Part shown: positions 1 to 6,920 of the stretch, piece by piece
How the letters are laid out: each line of letters opens with the position of its first letter
Position numbering within the stretch: the stretch's first letter is position 1
Source: an uncultured Oscillospiraceae bacterium
GTDB taxonomy: Bacteria > Bacillota > Clostridia > Oscillospirales > Ruminococcaceae
Reading direction: 5' to 3'
DNA length: 14,461 bases
NCBI GenBank assembly: GCA_900543295.1
Contig: UQQY01000041.1
Location: 1-14,461 of the forward strand
Translations under genes and position numbers: made by a program
Notes under the pieces: model-generated
Database searches by the model: none
What the model was told of the DNA's origin: nothing
The model's input: only the letters and a program-made list of their open reading frames with translations

Positions 1-592
1 CCAGCGTGTCCAGAACGGAGGCCGTTGATTTTCCAACAAACAAAAGATCAGTAACGGGAAGGGGATAGAGTAGTTTTTTCCAGTTTGTTCGGTCAATTAC
101 GGTCGTAGCGTCCGGCTTTTTATAGTCGCTTCCAAGCTTGGCGAAAATTTTATTAAAGGAAACACCGACTGAGACGCTTATCCCGAATGTCTCCCGAATC
201 TCTTTGCGGATGCGGTCGGCAATCTCCTTTCCGCTTCCGAAAAGTAGCTGACTGCCCGTGACGTCAAGCCAGCTTTCATCAATGCCAAAAGGCTCCACCC
301 GATCCGTATACTGCTGATACAGAGCGTTGATTTTCATGGAATAGCGATGATATTCGTCATGGTGCGGCGGTACAAGCAAAAGATTTGGACATTTCTGCTG
401 TGCCTGCCAGATGGTCTCGGCTGTTTTAACGCCGTATGCCTTAGCCAGTTCATTTTTGGCAAGAATAATGCCATGACGGCTTTTGGGATCGCCGCAGACC
501 GCCATCGGAACAGTTTTATATTCTGGATGACGCACAGATTCAACTGAAGCATAAAAGTTGTTGCAGTCACAGTGCAGGATGACGCGGTCCAT
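1..592 (-). CDS. dinB: DNA polymerase IV, Y-family translesion polymerase (C-terminus outside window)
   Basis: Error-prone DNA polymerase that copies past damaged template bases. Translating the minus strand from ATG 592-590 gives 197 codons open to the window edge, so the gene is partial. The N-terminus has the Y-family signature HCDCNNFYASVE (residues 7-18), with D9 as a metal-binding acid and F13/Y14 in the steric-gate region. GIDESWLD (103-110) supplies the second acidic pair D105/E106, matching the S-I-D-E motif of the family. SVGVSFNKIFAKLGSDYKKP (141-160) is the conserved palm motif, and FVGKSTASVL (185-194) looks like the start of the helix-hairpin-helix thumb region. An AGGAGG ribosome binding site lies about 8 nt upstream of the ATG. 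A LexA-type box abuts its promoter, so SOS induction is likely. It is transcribed divergently from the GH9 gene. Family assignment is firm; whether it is Pol IV or a closer clostridial paralogue cannot be settled from the fragment. Confidence 0.93.
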   Translation of the reverse strand, partial: MDRVILHCDCNNFYASVESVRHPEYKTVPMAVCGDPKSRHGIILAKNELAKAYGVKTAETIWQAQQKCPNLLLVPPHHDEYHRYSMKINALYQQYTDRVEPFGIDESWLDVTGSQLLFGSGKEIADRIRKEIRETFGISVSVGVSFNKIFAKLGSDYKKPDATTVIDRTNWKKLLYPLPVTDLLFVGKSTASVLDTL

Positions 593-622
593 GGATTTCC
601 CTCCTGTTTATCGATTTATTTT

Positions 623-651
623 ATCATAGCACAGGTCAGAGATACAAGCAA
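623..651 (-). promoter_or_regulatory. SigA-type promoter of dinB
   Basis: On the minus strand, TTGCTT (651-646) is followed after 17 bp by TATGAT (628-623), about 30 bp upstream of the dinB start codon. The -35 match is weak (only TTG agrees) while the -10 is good. The -35 directly abuts the LexA-type box at 652-663, which fits a repressed promoter. No transcript data; placement is inferred from spacing. Confidence 0.55.
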
Positions 652-663
652 GAACATTCGTTT
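652..663. promoter_or_regulatory. LexA (DinR)-type SOS operator at dinB
   Basis: GAACATTCGTTT fits the Gram-positive SOS box GAAC-N4-GTTC with one mismatch in the last base. It sits immediately next to the -35 of the dinB promoter. The identical 12-mer occurs in front of ruvC at 12854-12865, which strongly supports a real operator. LexA control of dinB-type polymerases is well known; binding here is inferred. Confidence 0.72.
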
Positions 664-698
664 GACATGTAGTTAGTTAGATTTCTTTATCTTTATTA

Positions 699-727
699 TT
701 GACAAAAGAGAGATGCAATGATAGAAT
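699..727 (+). promoter_or_regulatory. Strong SigA-type promoter of the GH9 gene
   Basis: TTGACA (699-704) is a perfect -35 and TAGAAT (722-727) is a five-of-six -10, separated by exactly 17 bp. Transcription would start near 734 and leave a leader of about 78 nt. In that leader, 748-754 (CTAAGGC) can pair with 772-778 (GCTTTAG), with one G-U pair, giving a modest imperfect hairpin with no T-run after it. No operator for a sugar regulator could be recognised. Confidence 0.75.
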
Positions 728-811
728 AAATTTATACGAATCGAACACTAAGGCCCGGCATATTACCGCTCGCTTTAGGTACTGTTATCAAAATTTGAGG
801 AGGATTTGTGT

Positions 812-3682
812 ATGATTTATCAGCCGCATCCCGCCATGAACAAACAGCTTTTGGAGGATTTGTTTGAAAGCGACTTCATCAAAAAGCCGATGCCGCTGCA
901 CGAAGAGCGCTCACGCGAAGTGCGCTGTGCAGAAAAGCCGATTTTAGCGAGCCGCCTGCTCGATAGTATGGAATCGCTTGACAACTGGACAACGGTAACC
1001 GAATACGCACATATTGAAATCAGCAAGGATCGCCGCATTGACGGCGAATCTTCGCTTAAAATGACCGCGCCATGCAAACTGGACGACTGGCCGACCAATA
1101 AGGGCCGTATTTACAAGGTGCCAAAAGCAATGCGCATTTTCGACCGTGAAAACTGGGAGGATTACAACCAGCTTTCCGTCTGGATTTATCCGGATATGCC
1201 GGGGTATCGGAATGTTTGCTTCCGCGTACAGCTTCACAACGACGGCGAGCATAAGGTGCCGGATGCATTCGACCGTGACGGCGGCCACAATGTCAACTTA
1301 AAAAACCATGAGTGGAACCATGTTACCGTCGAAATTCCATATGTCTACCGCGACGAAGTGATCGGCGTCAGCTTCGACTATGATATGGTCGGAAACGAGC
1401 CGTGCGCAAGCGGAACGGCCTGCTGGTACATCGACAAGCTTGAACTGCAAAAGGTGGAAGCAGACGTCTACGAGGGATGGGACGTCGGCAAAAACCGAAT
1501 TGCATTTTCACACAGCGGTTATCAGCCGGGCACGGAGAAAACGGCCATCGCCTCCACGCTCACGGCTTCCGAATTTTCCGTTATCGATACGGATACGAAA
1601 GAAACGGTTCTTACCAAGCCCATTGAAACCGTAAAGACTATGACGGGCGAATTTCAGGTAATGAATTTTACCGAGCTCACAAGCCCGGGTACTTATTATT
1701 TAAAGGCCGGCGAGGTTGAAACCCGTACCTTTGAAATCAACGAGCGCGTTTGGATGGGATCAATCTGGAAAACGATCAACTTCTTTTTCTGCCAGCGCTG
1801 CGGCTATCGCGTTCCAGGAAAGCACGAGGCCTGCCATACGGATCAGGTAACGTATCACGACGGTAAATCGATGGTATGCAACGGCGGCTGGCATGATGCG
1901 GCTGACACAAACCAGCAGCAGCCGCTCACCTGCGAAGTTACCTACGCCATGTTCGATCTTGCAATGTCCTTAAAGGACGACGATACGATGCTGTACAAGC
2001 GTGTGCTTGAAGAGGCGGTTTGGGGCCTTAACTATCTTATCAAGGGACGTTTTGGCGACGGTTACCGCGTAGGGCCGGCAAGCTCGGCAGTTTGGACGGA
2101 TGGAATCCGCGGAACAAAAGACGATCTCGATTTTCCGGCTACAAACGGTGCGTTTGAAAACCTGCTTTCTTCTTCGGCGGAATCGATCGGCTACCGCGCG
2201 CTTCTCTCAGAAGATGAGATCTATGCCAAATATTCGCTTGCCTGCGCGGAAGAGGATTTCCATTTTGCAATGGAGGTGATCGAAGACGGCAGCTACGACA
2301 TCACCAAGGAAAAAGGCCATACGCGCATGACGTCAAAATGCCTGCTCTACAGTTGCGTAGCACAGGCGGCGCTGGAGCTTTACCGCAATACCGGTAAACA
2401 GGAATATGCGGATTATGCCGCCAAGATGGGCGAGTATATTGTTTCCTGCCAGCAGCGCGAATATGACGATACATTTACAGAACCCTTTATCGGTTTTTAC
2501 TACCGTGAAAGCGACCACAAAAATATCATTCATTATAATCACAGAAGCCATGAGGAAAAGTATACGGTCGCTTTGATTGAACTGTGCCGTCAGCTGCCGG
2601 ATCATCCGGATTGGATGAAGTGGTACTCCGCCCTCATGTTCCACGCCGATTATGTAAAACGCGCTATGCGCTATGTTGAGCCGTATGGTATGCTGCCGAG
2701 CGGTATTTATAAATCGGATGAAATTGATGACATCGGTACCTTCGGCCTGATGCATCCGATCTCCACGCCATTCTCTGCAAAGAGCTACGAGGAACAGGTT
2801 GCCGAAACGTTTAAAAACTATCAGGAGCAGCTTGACAACGGCGTAAAGGTCGGCCCGCAGCACTATATGCGCCGCTTCCCAGTGTGGTACTCCTTCCGCG
2901 GCAACTTCTCTGTGCAGCTTTCTTTGGGCAAGGCAGTTTCCGCTTCTTCCATTTATTTAAACGACGAATCACTCTACAATATCGCACAGCGCCAGTTTGA
3001 GTGGATTATCGGCAAAAACCCGTTTGCCGAATCCATTATGTATGGTGAGGGCTACGATTACTGCCAGCAGTACGCTGTTTTGCCGGGCGAAACAACAGGC
3101 GAGCTTCCGGTCGGAATGGAGTCGAACGAGCAGCATGATTCGCCGTTCTGGCCGCAGGTCAACAACTGCACCTATAAAGAGGTGTGGGTTGCCGCTCCTG
3201 CAAAATGGCTGTGGATGATGGCGGACGCCTATCTGCCTGGAAAAGTGACCGGCGCGTTTGACGAAGCGGTTACTTTCACAAATAATAAGACCGGCGCCGT
3301 AACGGTTGCAGAGCCTGTAAACGGCAAAATTGACTGCGAACTTTCAGCAGGAGCATATACGGTTTCCTGCGGTACGCAAAGCAGAAAGCTTACGGTTGTT
3401 GCAGGCGGCAAATACGCGCTCGCGAACCCGCTCATGAGCATTTCTGTGCGCAAAGAGACGGAGGGCGATATGGTTAAATTGATTGTGTCCGGCTGTGCAG
3501 CCGCTCCGGTATCACTTGAGCTGCGTACATGGAACCTGAAAGCAGAGCAGACGGAAGGTGTATTTGATCCGATGTCCGGCGAGACAGTCTTTACCTGTAC
3601 AGTTGAAAACCAGAAGGCGCCATGGGCAGCCGTTGTTATTCCAGACGGTAACTTGGACGAAAAAGCTGACATCATGGGCTAA
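812..3682 (+). CDS. Intracellular multidomain glycoside hydrolase family 9 (cellulase-superfamily) enzyme
   Basis: Likely an inverting beta-glycosidase of family GH9. ATG 812 is chosen over TTG 806 because GAGGAGG (797-803) lies 8 nt upstream; this gives 956 residues. Domains seen: a CBM-like beta-sandwich (about 48-217, ending WYIDKLELQ); an Ig-like CelD-N type domain (about 229-310, beginning RIAFSHSGYQPG); the GH9 (alpha/alpha)6 barrel (about 318-805); and a beta-rich C-terminal domain (about 810-956). GGWHDAAD (358-365) is the family nucleophile-water motif, with D362/D365 as candidate bases. E790 in NNCTYKEVW is the probable general acid. C330, C341, H342 and H349 resemble the structural zinc site of some GH9 enzymes. 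There is no signal peptide, transmembrane segment, dockerin or anchor, so it should act in the cytosol on imported oligosaccharides. The substrate (cellodextrin, mixed-linkage glucan or an aminosugar oligomer) cannot be read from sequence. No transporter or regulator gene is adjacent. Confidence 0.9.
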   Translation: MIYQPHPAMNKQLLEDLFESDFIKKPMPLHEERSREVRCAEKPILASRLLDSMESLDNWTTVTEYAHIEISKDRRIDGESSLKMTAPCKLDDWPTNKGRIYKVPKAMRIFDRENWEDYNQLSVWIYPDMPGYRNVCFRVQLHNDGEHKVPDAFDRDGGHNVNLKNHEWNHVTVEIPYVYRDEVIGVSFDYDMVGNEPCASGTACWYIDKLELQKVEADVYEGWDVGKNRIAFSHSGYQPGTEKTAIASTLTASEFSVIDTDTKETVLTKPIETVKTMTGEFQVMNFTELTSPGTYYLKAGEVETRTFEINERVWMGSIWKTINFFFCQRCGYRVPGKHEACHTDQVTYHDGKSMVCNGGWHDAADTNQQQPLTCEVTYAMFDLAMSLKDDDTMLYKRVLEEAVWGLNYLIKGRFGDGYRVGPASSAVWTDGIRGTKDDLDFPATNGAFENLLSSSAESIGYRALLSEDEIYAKYSLACAEEDFHFAMEVIEDGSYDITKEKGHTRMTSKCLLYSCVAQAALELYRNTGKQEYADYAAKMGEYIVSCQQREYDDTFTEPFIGFYYRESDHKNIIHYNHRSHEEKYTVALIELCRQLPDHPDWMKWYSALMFHADYVKRAMRYVEPYGMLPSGIYKSDEIDDIGTFGLMHPISTPFSAKSYEEQVAETFKNYQEQLDNGVKVGPQHYMRRFPVWYSFRGNFSVQLSLGKAVSASSIYLNDESLYNIAQRQFEWIIGKNPFAESIMYGEGYDYCQQYAVLPGETTGELPVGMESNEQHDSPFWPQVNNCTYKEVWVAAPAKWLWMMADAYLPGKVTGAFDEAVTFTNNKTGAVTVAEPVNGKIDCELSAGAYTVSCGTQSRKLTVVAGGKYALANPLMSISVRKETEGDMVKLIVSGCAAAPVSLELRTWNLKAEQTEGVFDPMSGETVFTCTVENQKAPWAAVVIPDGNLDEKADIMG

Positions 3683-3703
3683 AACAAATCGTTTACAAAA
3701 TTA

Positions 3704-3759
3704 ACGCCAATATAAAAACAGCACGATATAAAAATATCGTGCTGTTTTTATATTGGCGT
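3704..3759. terminator. Bidirectional terminator, perfect 26-bp inverted repeat
   Basis: Arm 3704-3729 and arm 3734-3759 are perfectly complementary over 26 bp around an AAAA loop. The core CAGCACGATAT/ATATCGTGCTG is followed by TTTTT on both strands, so it can end transcription of the GH9 gene (plus) and of pyrB-trxA (minus), which converge here. The pairing extends past the U-run to ACGCC/GGCGT, which is longer than a standard terminator needs. Confidence 0.88.
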
Positions 3760-3770
3760 AAAACGAAAGC

Positions 3771-4082
3771 TTACAGTCCGAATCTCTGAATCAGATTTTC
3801 TTTTGTGGTATAACCGACCATTTTATCAACAGCATGTCCATCCTTAAATAAAATGACGGTTGGAATACTCATAACAGAGTAGTCGCCGGCTGTTTCCGGG
3901 GAATCGTCCACATTGACTTTTACAACGGTGAGGGAATCCGCCTTTTCTTCTGCAAGCTCCTCCAGAACCGGCGCAAGCATTTTGCAGGGACCGCACCAGT
4001 CTGCATAAAAGTCAACCAGTACAGTAGAAGCAGACGCAATAACGTCTTTAAACTTTGCATCGTTGGTATGAATGAGTGCCAT
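3771..4082 (-). CDS. trxA: Thioredoxin
   Basis: Small cytosolic thiol-disulfide oxidoreductase that reduces protein disulfides with electrons from thioredoxin reductase. The 103 residues match the usual family length. The active site is WCGPC (29-33) with C30 as the attacking cysteine; the buried D24 in LVDFYADW and the cis-proline P74 in SIPT are both present. There is no signal peptide. AAAGGAG (4093-4099 on the minus strand) lies 10 nt before ATG 4082. It begins 53 bp after the pyrB stop with no convincing terminator or promoter between, so it is probably co-transcribed with pyrB. Its transcript ends at the shared terminator downstream. No thioredoxin reductase gene is in the window. Confidence 0.96.
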   Translation of the reverse strand: MALIHTNDAKFKDVIASASTVLVDFYADWCGPCKMLAPVLEELAEEKADSLTVVKVNVDDSPETAGDYSVMSIPTVILFKDGHAVDKMVGYTTKENLIQRFGL

Positions 4083-4135
4083 ATTTGAATTTACTCCTTT
4101 CTTTTTTGACCGCTGCTGCGGTTATAAACGTGTTT

Positions 4136-5203
4136 TTAGTTGAGTGGAGTGTCGCAGTATTCGCAGAAGTCCGTTTTACCGTCTGAGATAAAAGACGGCG
4201 TAAGATATGTCTCAATATTGGTGACGCAGTGCGGATTCGGACAGCGGCGTTCGGCGCTTGTCTCACCTTTTAAAATGTCTTCGCGCGAATTGGACTCAAG
4301 CAGCGTGACGATCAGCGCCATGCGTGCATACACGCCATACTTCGCCTGTTTAAAATACAGTGCGCGTGGATCCTTGTCCACGTCTGTGGTGATTTCGTCC
4401 ACACGGGGAAGCGGATGCAGAATCTTCAAATCCGACCTTGCCAGCTTCAGCTTTTCCGTATCAAGAACATAGACGTTTTTCTGCGACTGATAGAGCTCCT
4501 CACTGGAGAAGCGTTCCCGCTGAATGCGCGTCATATACAAAACGTCCAGTGATCCAATCGCCTCTTCGAGGGAATATACTTCTTCAAAGGTGCATCCGCT
4601 TGCTGTAATGACGTTTTTAAACCGCTGCGGCAGCGTCAGTTCATCTGTTGAAATGAGAACAAAATGCGTCTGTTCGTAATAACTCAGCGCCTTAATCAGA
4701 GAATGCACCGTGCGTCCATTTTTTAAGTCGCCGCAAAATCCGATGGTGATGTGATTCAAATCGCCAAGTTCATTTGCAAGCGTAACAAGATCGGTAAGCG
4801 TTTGCGTTGGATGAAGATGTCCGCCGTCGCCCGCATTGATGAGCGGGCACTCAGAGTACTGCGCACCGGCCAGCGCCGCGCCCTCCACCGGATGGCGCAT
4901 GGCAATAATGTCGGCATAGCTGCTCATAATCCGGATGGTGTCAGCCAGCGTCTCGCCCTTTGAGACAGAGCTGTTTTGCGGATTGTCGAATCCGATGATG
5001 CTGCCGCCGAGACGCAGCATAGCTGTCTGAAAGGAGTTCTGCGTGCGTGTGGACGGCTCAAAGAAAAGCGTTGCCATGATCTTATTTTTGCAGTGCTCGG
5101 TATATTTTTCCGGGCTCTTGCTGATGCGGATGGCAAGCTCGACGATCTGCTCCCACTGCGCTTTTGAAAGGTCATTCAAATCGATTAAATGATTGTTTCT
5201 CAT
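4136..5203 (-). CDS. pyrB: Aspartate carbamoyltransferase catalytic chain with fused PyrI-like zinc domain
   Basis: Catalyses carbamoyl phosphate + aspartate to N-carbamoylaspartate, the committed step of pyrimidine synthesis. The carbamoyl-phosphate loop FEPSTRT (48-54), SVSKGET (79-85, K82), RHPVEG (103-108), GDGGHLHPTQTLTD (125-138) and HPLPRVDE near 262-269 are all present. Catalytic chains are usually about 305-310 residues; this one has 355. The extra tail carries C321-X4-C326-X20-C347-X2-C350, very close to the C-X4-C...C-X2-C zinc site of the PyrI regulatory chain, but the nucleotide-binding PyrI domain is absent. The start ATG 5203 follows GGAGG by a few nt. No separate pyrI is seen in the window. 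The tail probably stabilises the catalytic oligomer rather than giving CTP/ATP control; that is inference. Confidence 0.95.
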   Translation of the reverse strand: MRNNHLIDLNDLSKAQWEQIVELAIRISKSPEKYTEHCKNKIMATLFFEPSTRTQNSFQTAMLRLGGSIIGFDNPQNSSVSKGETLADTIRIMSSYADIIAMRHPVEGAALAGAQYSECPLINAGDGGHLHPTQTLTDLVTLANELGDLNHITIGFCGDLKNGRTVHSLIKALSYYEQTHFVLISTDELTLPQRFKNVITASGCTFEEVYSLEEAIGSLDVLYMTRIQRERFSSEELYQSQKNVYVLDTEKLKLARSDLKILHPLPRVDEITTDVDKDPRALYFKQAKYGVYARMALIVTLLESNSREDILKGETSAERRCPNPHCVTNIETYLTPSFISDGKTDFCEYCDTPLN

Positions 5204-5229
5204 GATATGCCTCCAATCTCTTCTTAAAC

Positions 5230-5258
5230 ATTATAACGGCTTTTGTCTGAATCTGCAA
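5230..5258 (-). promoter_or_regulatory. Promoter of pyrB-trxA
   Basis: On the minus strand, TTGCAG (5258-5253), a 17-bp spacer and a perfect TATAAT (5235-5230). Transcription would start near 5223, leaving only about 20 nt before the pyrB ATG. That is too short for a PyrR-type attenuator hairpin pair, so any pyrimidine control would have to act another way. Confidence 0.65.
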
Positions 5259-5327
5259 CCTTCAGCAGAGAATTGTTTTAAAAAGCTGTTTTTCGCCGAA
5301 ATCCCGTTCACCTTCTTGCCTCTTTTG

Positions 5328-5335
5328 CATATACT
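5328..5335 (+). promoter_or_regulatory. Possible sporulation-sigma -10 element for yunB
   Basis: CATATACT resembles the CATA-type -10 of SigE/SigK promoters and lies 23 nt before the yunB start, leaving a short leader. yunB is under SigE in Bacillus subtilis. I see no convincing -35, so this is tentative. Confidence 0.28.
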
Positions 5336-5358
5336 GCCGTTGTAAAGGCGGTGGATTT

Positions 5359-6009
5359 ATGCAGAGCAGAGCACTTTGCCGTACCTCCGGACGGCGCAGG
5401 ATATGGACGGGATTATGGCGTCTGCTTTTGATTTTAACGGTTTTTCTCTTGGCTTCCGATCTGATGTTCGGGCGGGCAATACGGCGTACAACCCGTATGC
5501 AGGGGAATATCCTTGCATCTAAGGCACTTTCTGAGTCTGTTTTGTCTGTGATAGAAGAAAGCGGCCTTTCCTACAGCGAATTGTGTCAGATTTCATATGA
5601 TGAAAATGGGAAAATCGCTTCCATGGTTTATGATACCGTCGAACTGAATCGATTGCTTTCTGTGCTGGAACTGACTGCGACAGATGCTCTTTCCGGAAAA
5701 CAGAACACTGTCTCACTTCCGCTGGGCACGTTGATTGGAACAGAGCTGTTATCCGGAAGAGGACCAAACATTCCGCTGCGCATATCTGCGCTTGGGTATG
5801 TGCAGGCGGCGTGCAGCAGTGAATTTTCTTCCGCAGGCGTAAATCAAACGCAGCATCGTATTGTGGTCACGGTGACGGCGACTGTAAATGTTTATGTCCC
5901 CTTTTATGCAGACAATTTTACCGTAACACGGGAATTTTTTATTGCCGAAACCATATTGGTTGGTGAAGTTCCGAATACACTGCTTGGCAGTTATTCTATT
6001 GCAAATTAA
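5359..6009 (+). CDS. yunB: Sporulation protein YunB
   Basis: Membrane-anchored protein needed for efficient spore formation in Bacillus; its biochemical role is not known. The 216 residues start with a basic stretch and one transmembrane helix (about 15-38), with the rest probably outside the mother-cell cytoplasm. The family core is clear: PLGTLIG (121-127), ELLSGRGP (129-136), EFSSAGVNQTQHRI (155-168) and AETILVGEVP (196-205). AAAGGCGGTGG lies just upstream of ATG 5359. It is divergent from pyrB and has no close partner: 170 bp with its own promoter separates it from tepA. Its presence is the main evidence that the organism sporulates. Confidence 0.92.
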   Translation: MQSRALCRTSGRRRIWTGLWRLLLILTVFLLASDLMFGRAIRRTTRMQGNILASKALSESVLSVIEESGLSYSELCQISYDENGKIASMVYDTVELNRLLSVLELTATDALSGKQNTVSLPLGTLIGTELLSGRGPNIPLRISALGYVQAACSSEFSSAGVNQTQHRIVVTVTATVNVYVPFYADNFTVTREFFIAETILVGEVPNTLLGSYSIAN

Positions 6010-6043
6010 TTTGGAAATATTTTGATAATTCTCCCGCCGCAGT

Positions 6044-6071
6044 TTGACAATGGACAGAAAACTGATATAAT
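6044..6071 (+). promoter_or_regulatory. Consensus SigA promoter of the tepA operon
   Basis: Perfect TTGACA (6044-6049) and perfect TATAAT (6066-6071) with a 16-bp spacer. Transcription would start near 6078 and give a leader of about 100 nt before tepA. This should be a strong constitutive promoter for the six genes that follow. Confidence 0.82.
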
Positions 6072-6136
6072 AAAAAACAAGCGAACAATTGTGCCATAGG
6101 CTTAAATTCTATCTGCTTCGGTATACGTACTTTTTC

Positions 6137-6178
6137 TGTGGTGATACTATTGAAAAAGTGAAAAGGAGTATCACTGCG
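6137..6178 (+). promoter_or_regulatory. Leader hairpin overlapping the tepA ribosome binding site
   Basis: GTGATACT (6141-6148) is perfectly complementary to AGTATCAC (6167-6174), and wobble and Watson-Crick pairs extend the stem to about 6137/6178. The Shine-Dalgarno AAAAGGAG (6161-6168) lies in the 18-nt loop and the first bases of the 3' arm, so the fold could hold back translation of tepA. It matches no riboswitch class that I recognise. Function is inferred from geometry only. Confidence 0.45.
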
Positions 6179-6179
6179 T

Positions 6180-6920
6180 ATGAGCGAAAAGGAAGAATTC
6201 ATGCCGGACGGAACAGAGCTTCCGCAGGAGGAGCAGACCTTGACTGATGATCTTCGATCTATTGTTCAGATGGGTTCGGTTACTACCTATGGAAAATACG
6301 TAATTCATTGTCTGGCGATTATTGGACAGATTGAAGGACATTATATTCTGCCTTCACAAAATAAAACTACCAAGTATGAACATGTAATGCCGCAGCTTGT
6401 AGCCATCGAACAGGATAAGGACATCAAAGGGCTGATGATTTTAATCAACACAGTCGGCGGAGATGTGGAGGCGGGGCTTGCTATTGCAGAGCTGATTGCT
6501 GGGATGTCAAAACCGACCGTTTCGATTGTGCTGGGCGGCGGACACTCAATCGGCGTGCCGCTTGCCGTCAGTGCAAAGCGGTCGTTTATCGTACCCTCGG
6601 CCACCATGACCATTCATCCGGTACGGATGAATGGCCTGGTGCTCGGCGTGCCGCAGACGCTTTCCTATTTTGAAAAAATGCAGGATCGTATTGTCCGTTT
6701 TGTCACAGAAAACGCCGCAATCAGCAGCGAACGTTTCCGTGAGCTGATGATGACTACCGGTGAGCTTGTAATGGATGTCGGCACGGTTTTAAACGGAGAG
6801 GATGCGGTCAAGGAAGGGCTGATTGACGAGCTTGGCGGGCTTAGCGACGCAGTATCCTGCCTTTACCGTATGATCGATGAAAAGGAGGCGGCCTCCGATG
6901 ATTCTGCACACGATCATTGA
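6180..6920 (+). CDS. tepA: ClpP-fold serine protease TepA
   Basis: Member of the ClpP/crotonase-fold family described in Bacillus as TepA/YmfB, a cytosolic protease linked to protein export and signal-peptide turnover. It has 246 residues. ClpP-like features: MILINTVGGDVEAGLAI (86-102), the nucleophile S123 in GGGHSIGVPLA (119-129), H146 in TMTIHPVRM (142-150), and D199 before NGEDAVKEGLIDE as a candidate third catalytic residue. There is no signal peptide. AAAAGGAG is 11 nt upstream of ATG 6180. The order tepA - ylzJ - spoIIIE is the same as in Bacillus, which supports the call over ordinary ClpP. Its last 23 nt overlap the next gene. Confidence 0.88.
   Translation: MSEKEEFMPDGTELPQEEQTLTDDLRSIVQMGSVTTYGKYVIHCLAIIGQIEGHYILPSQNKTTKYEHVMPQLVAIEQDKDIKGLMILINTVGGDVEAGLAIAELIAGMSKPTVSIVLGGGHSIGVPLAVSAKRSFIVPSATMTIHPVRMNGLVLGVPQTLSYFEKMQDRIVRFVTENAAISSERFRELMMTTGELVMDVGTVLNGEDAVKEGLIDELGGLSDAVSCLYRMIDEKEAASDDSAHDH

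Noticed and set aside
806..811. TTG at 806 as the GH9 start
   Set aside because: It would leave only 2 nt from GAGGAGG; ATG 812 has normal 8-nt spacing.
4100..4130. CCGC-TGCT-GCGG hairpin between pyrB and trxA as a terminator
   Set aside because: The stem is short and is followed on the minus strand by A-rich, not T-rich, sequence, so it cannot be a standard rho-independent terminator.
5028..5203. Other-frame open stretches over pyrB (both strands) as extra small genes
   Set aside because: All lie inside the conserved pyrB coding sequence and have no family resemblance or start signals.
6141..6161. Seven-codon GTG...TGA reading frame in the tepA leader as a leader peptide
   Set aside because: No ribosome binding site precedes it, and it coincides with the inverted repeat that explains the same bases.
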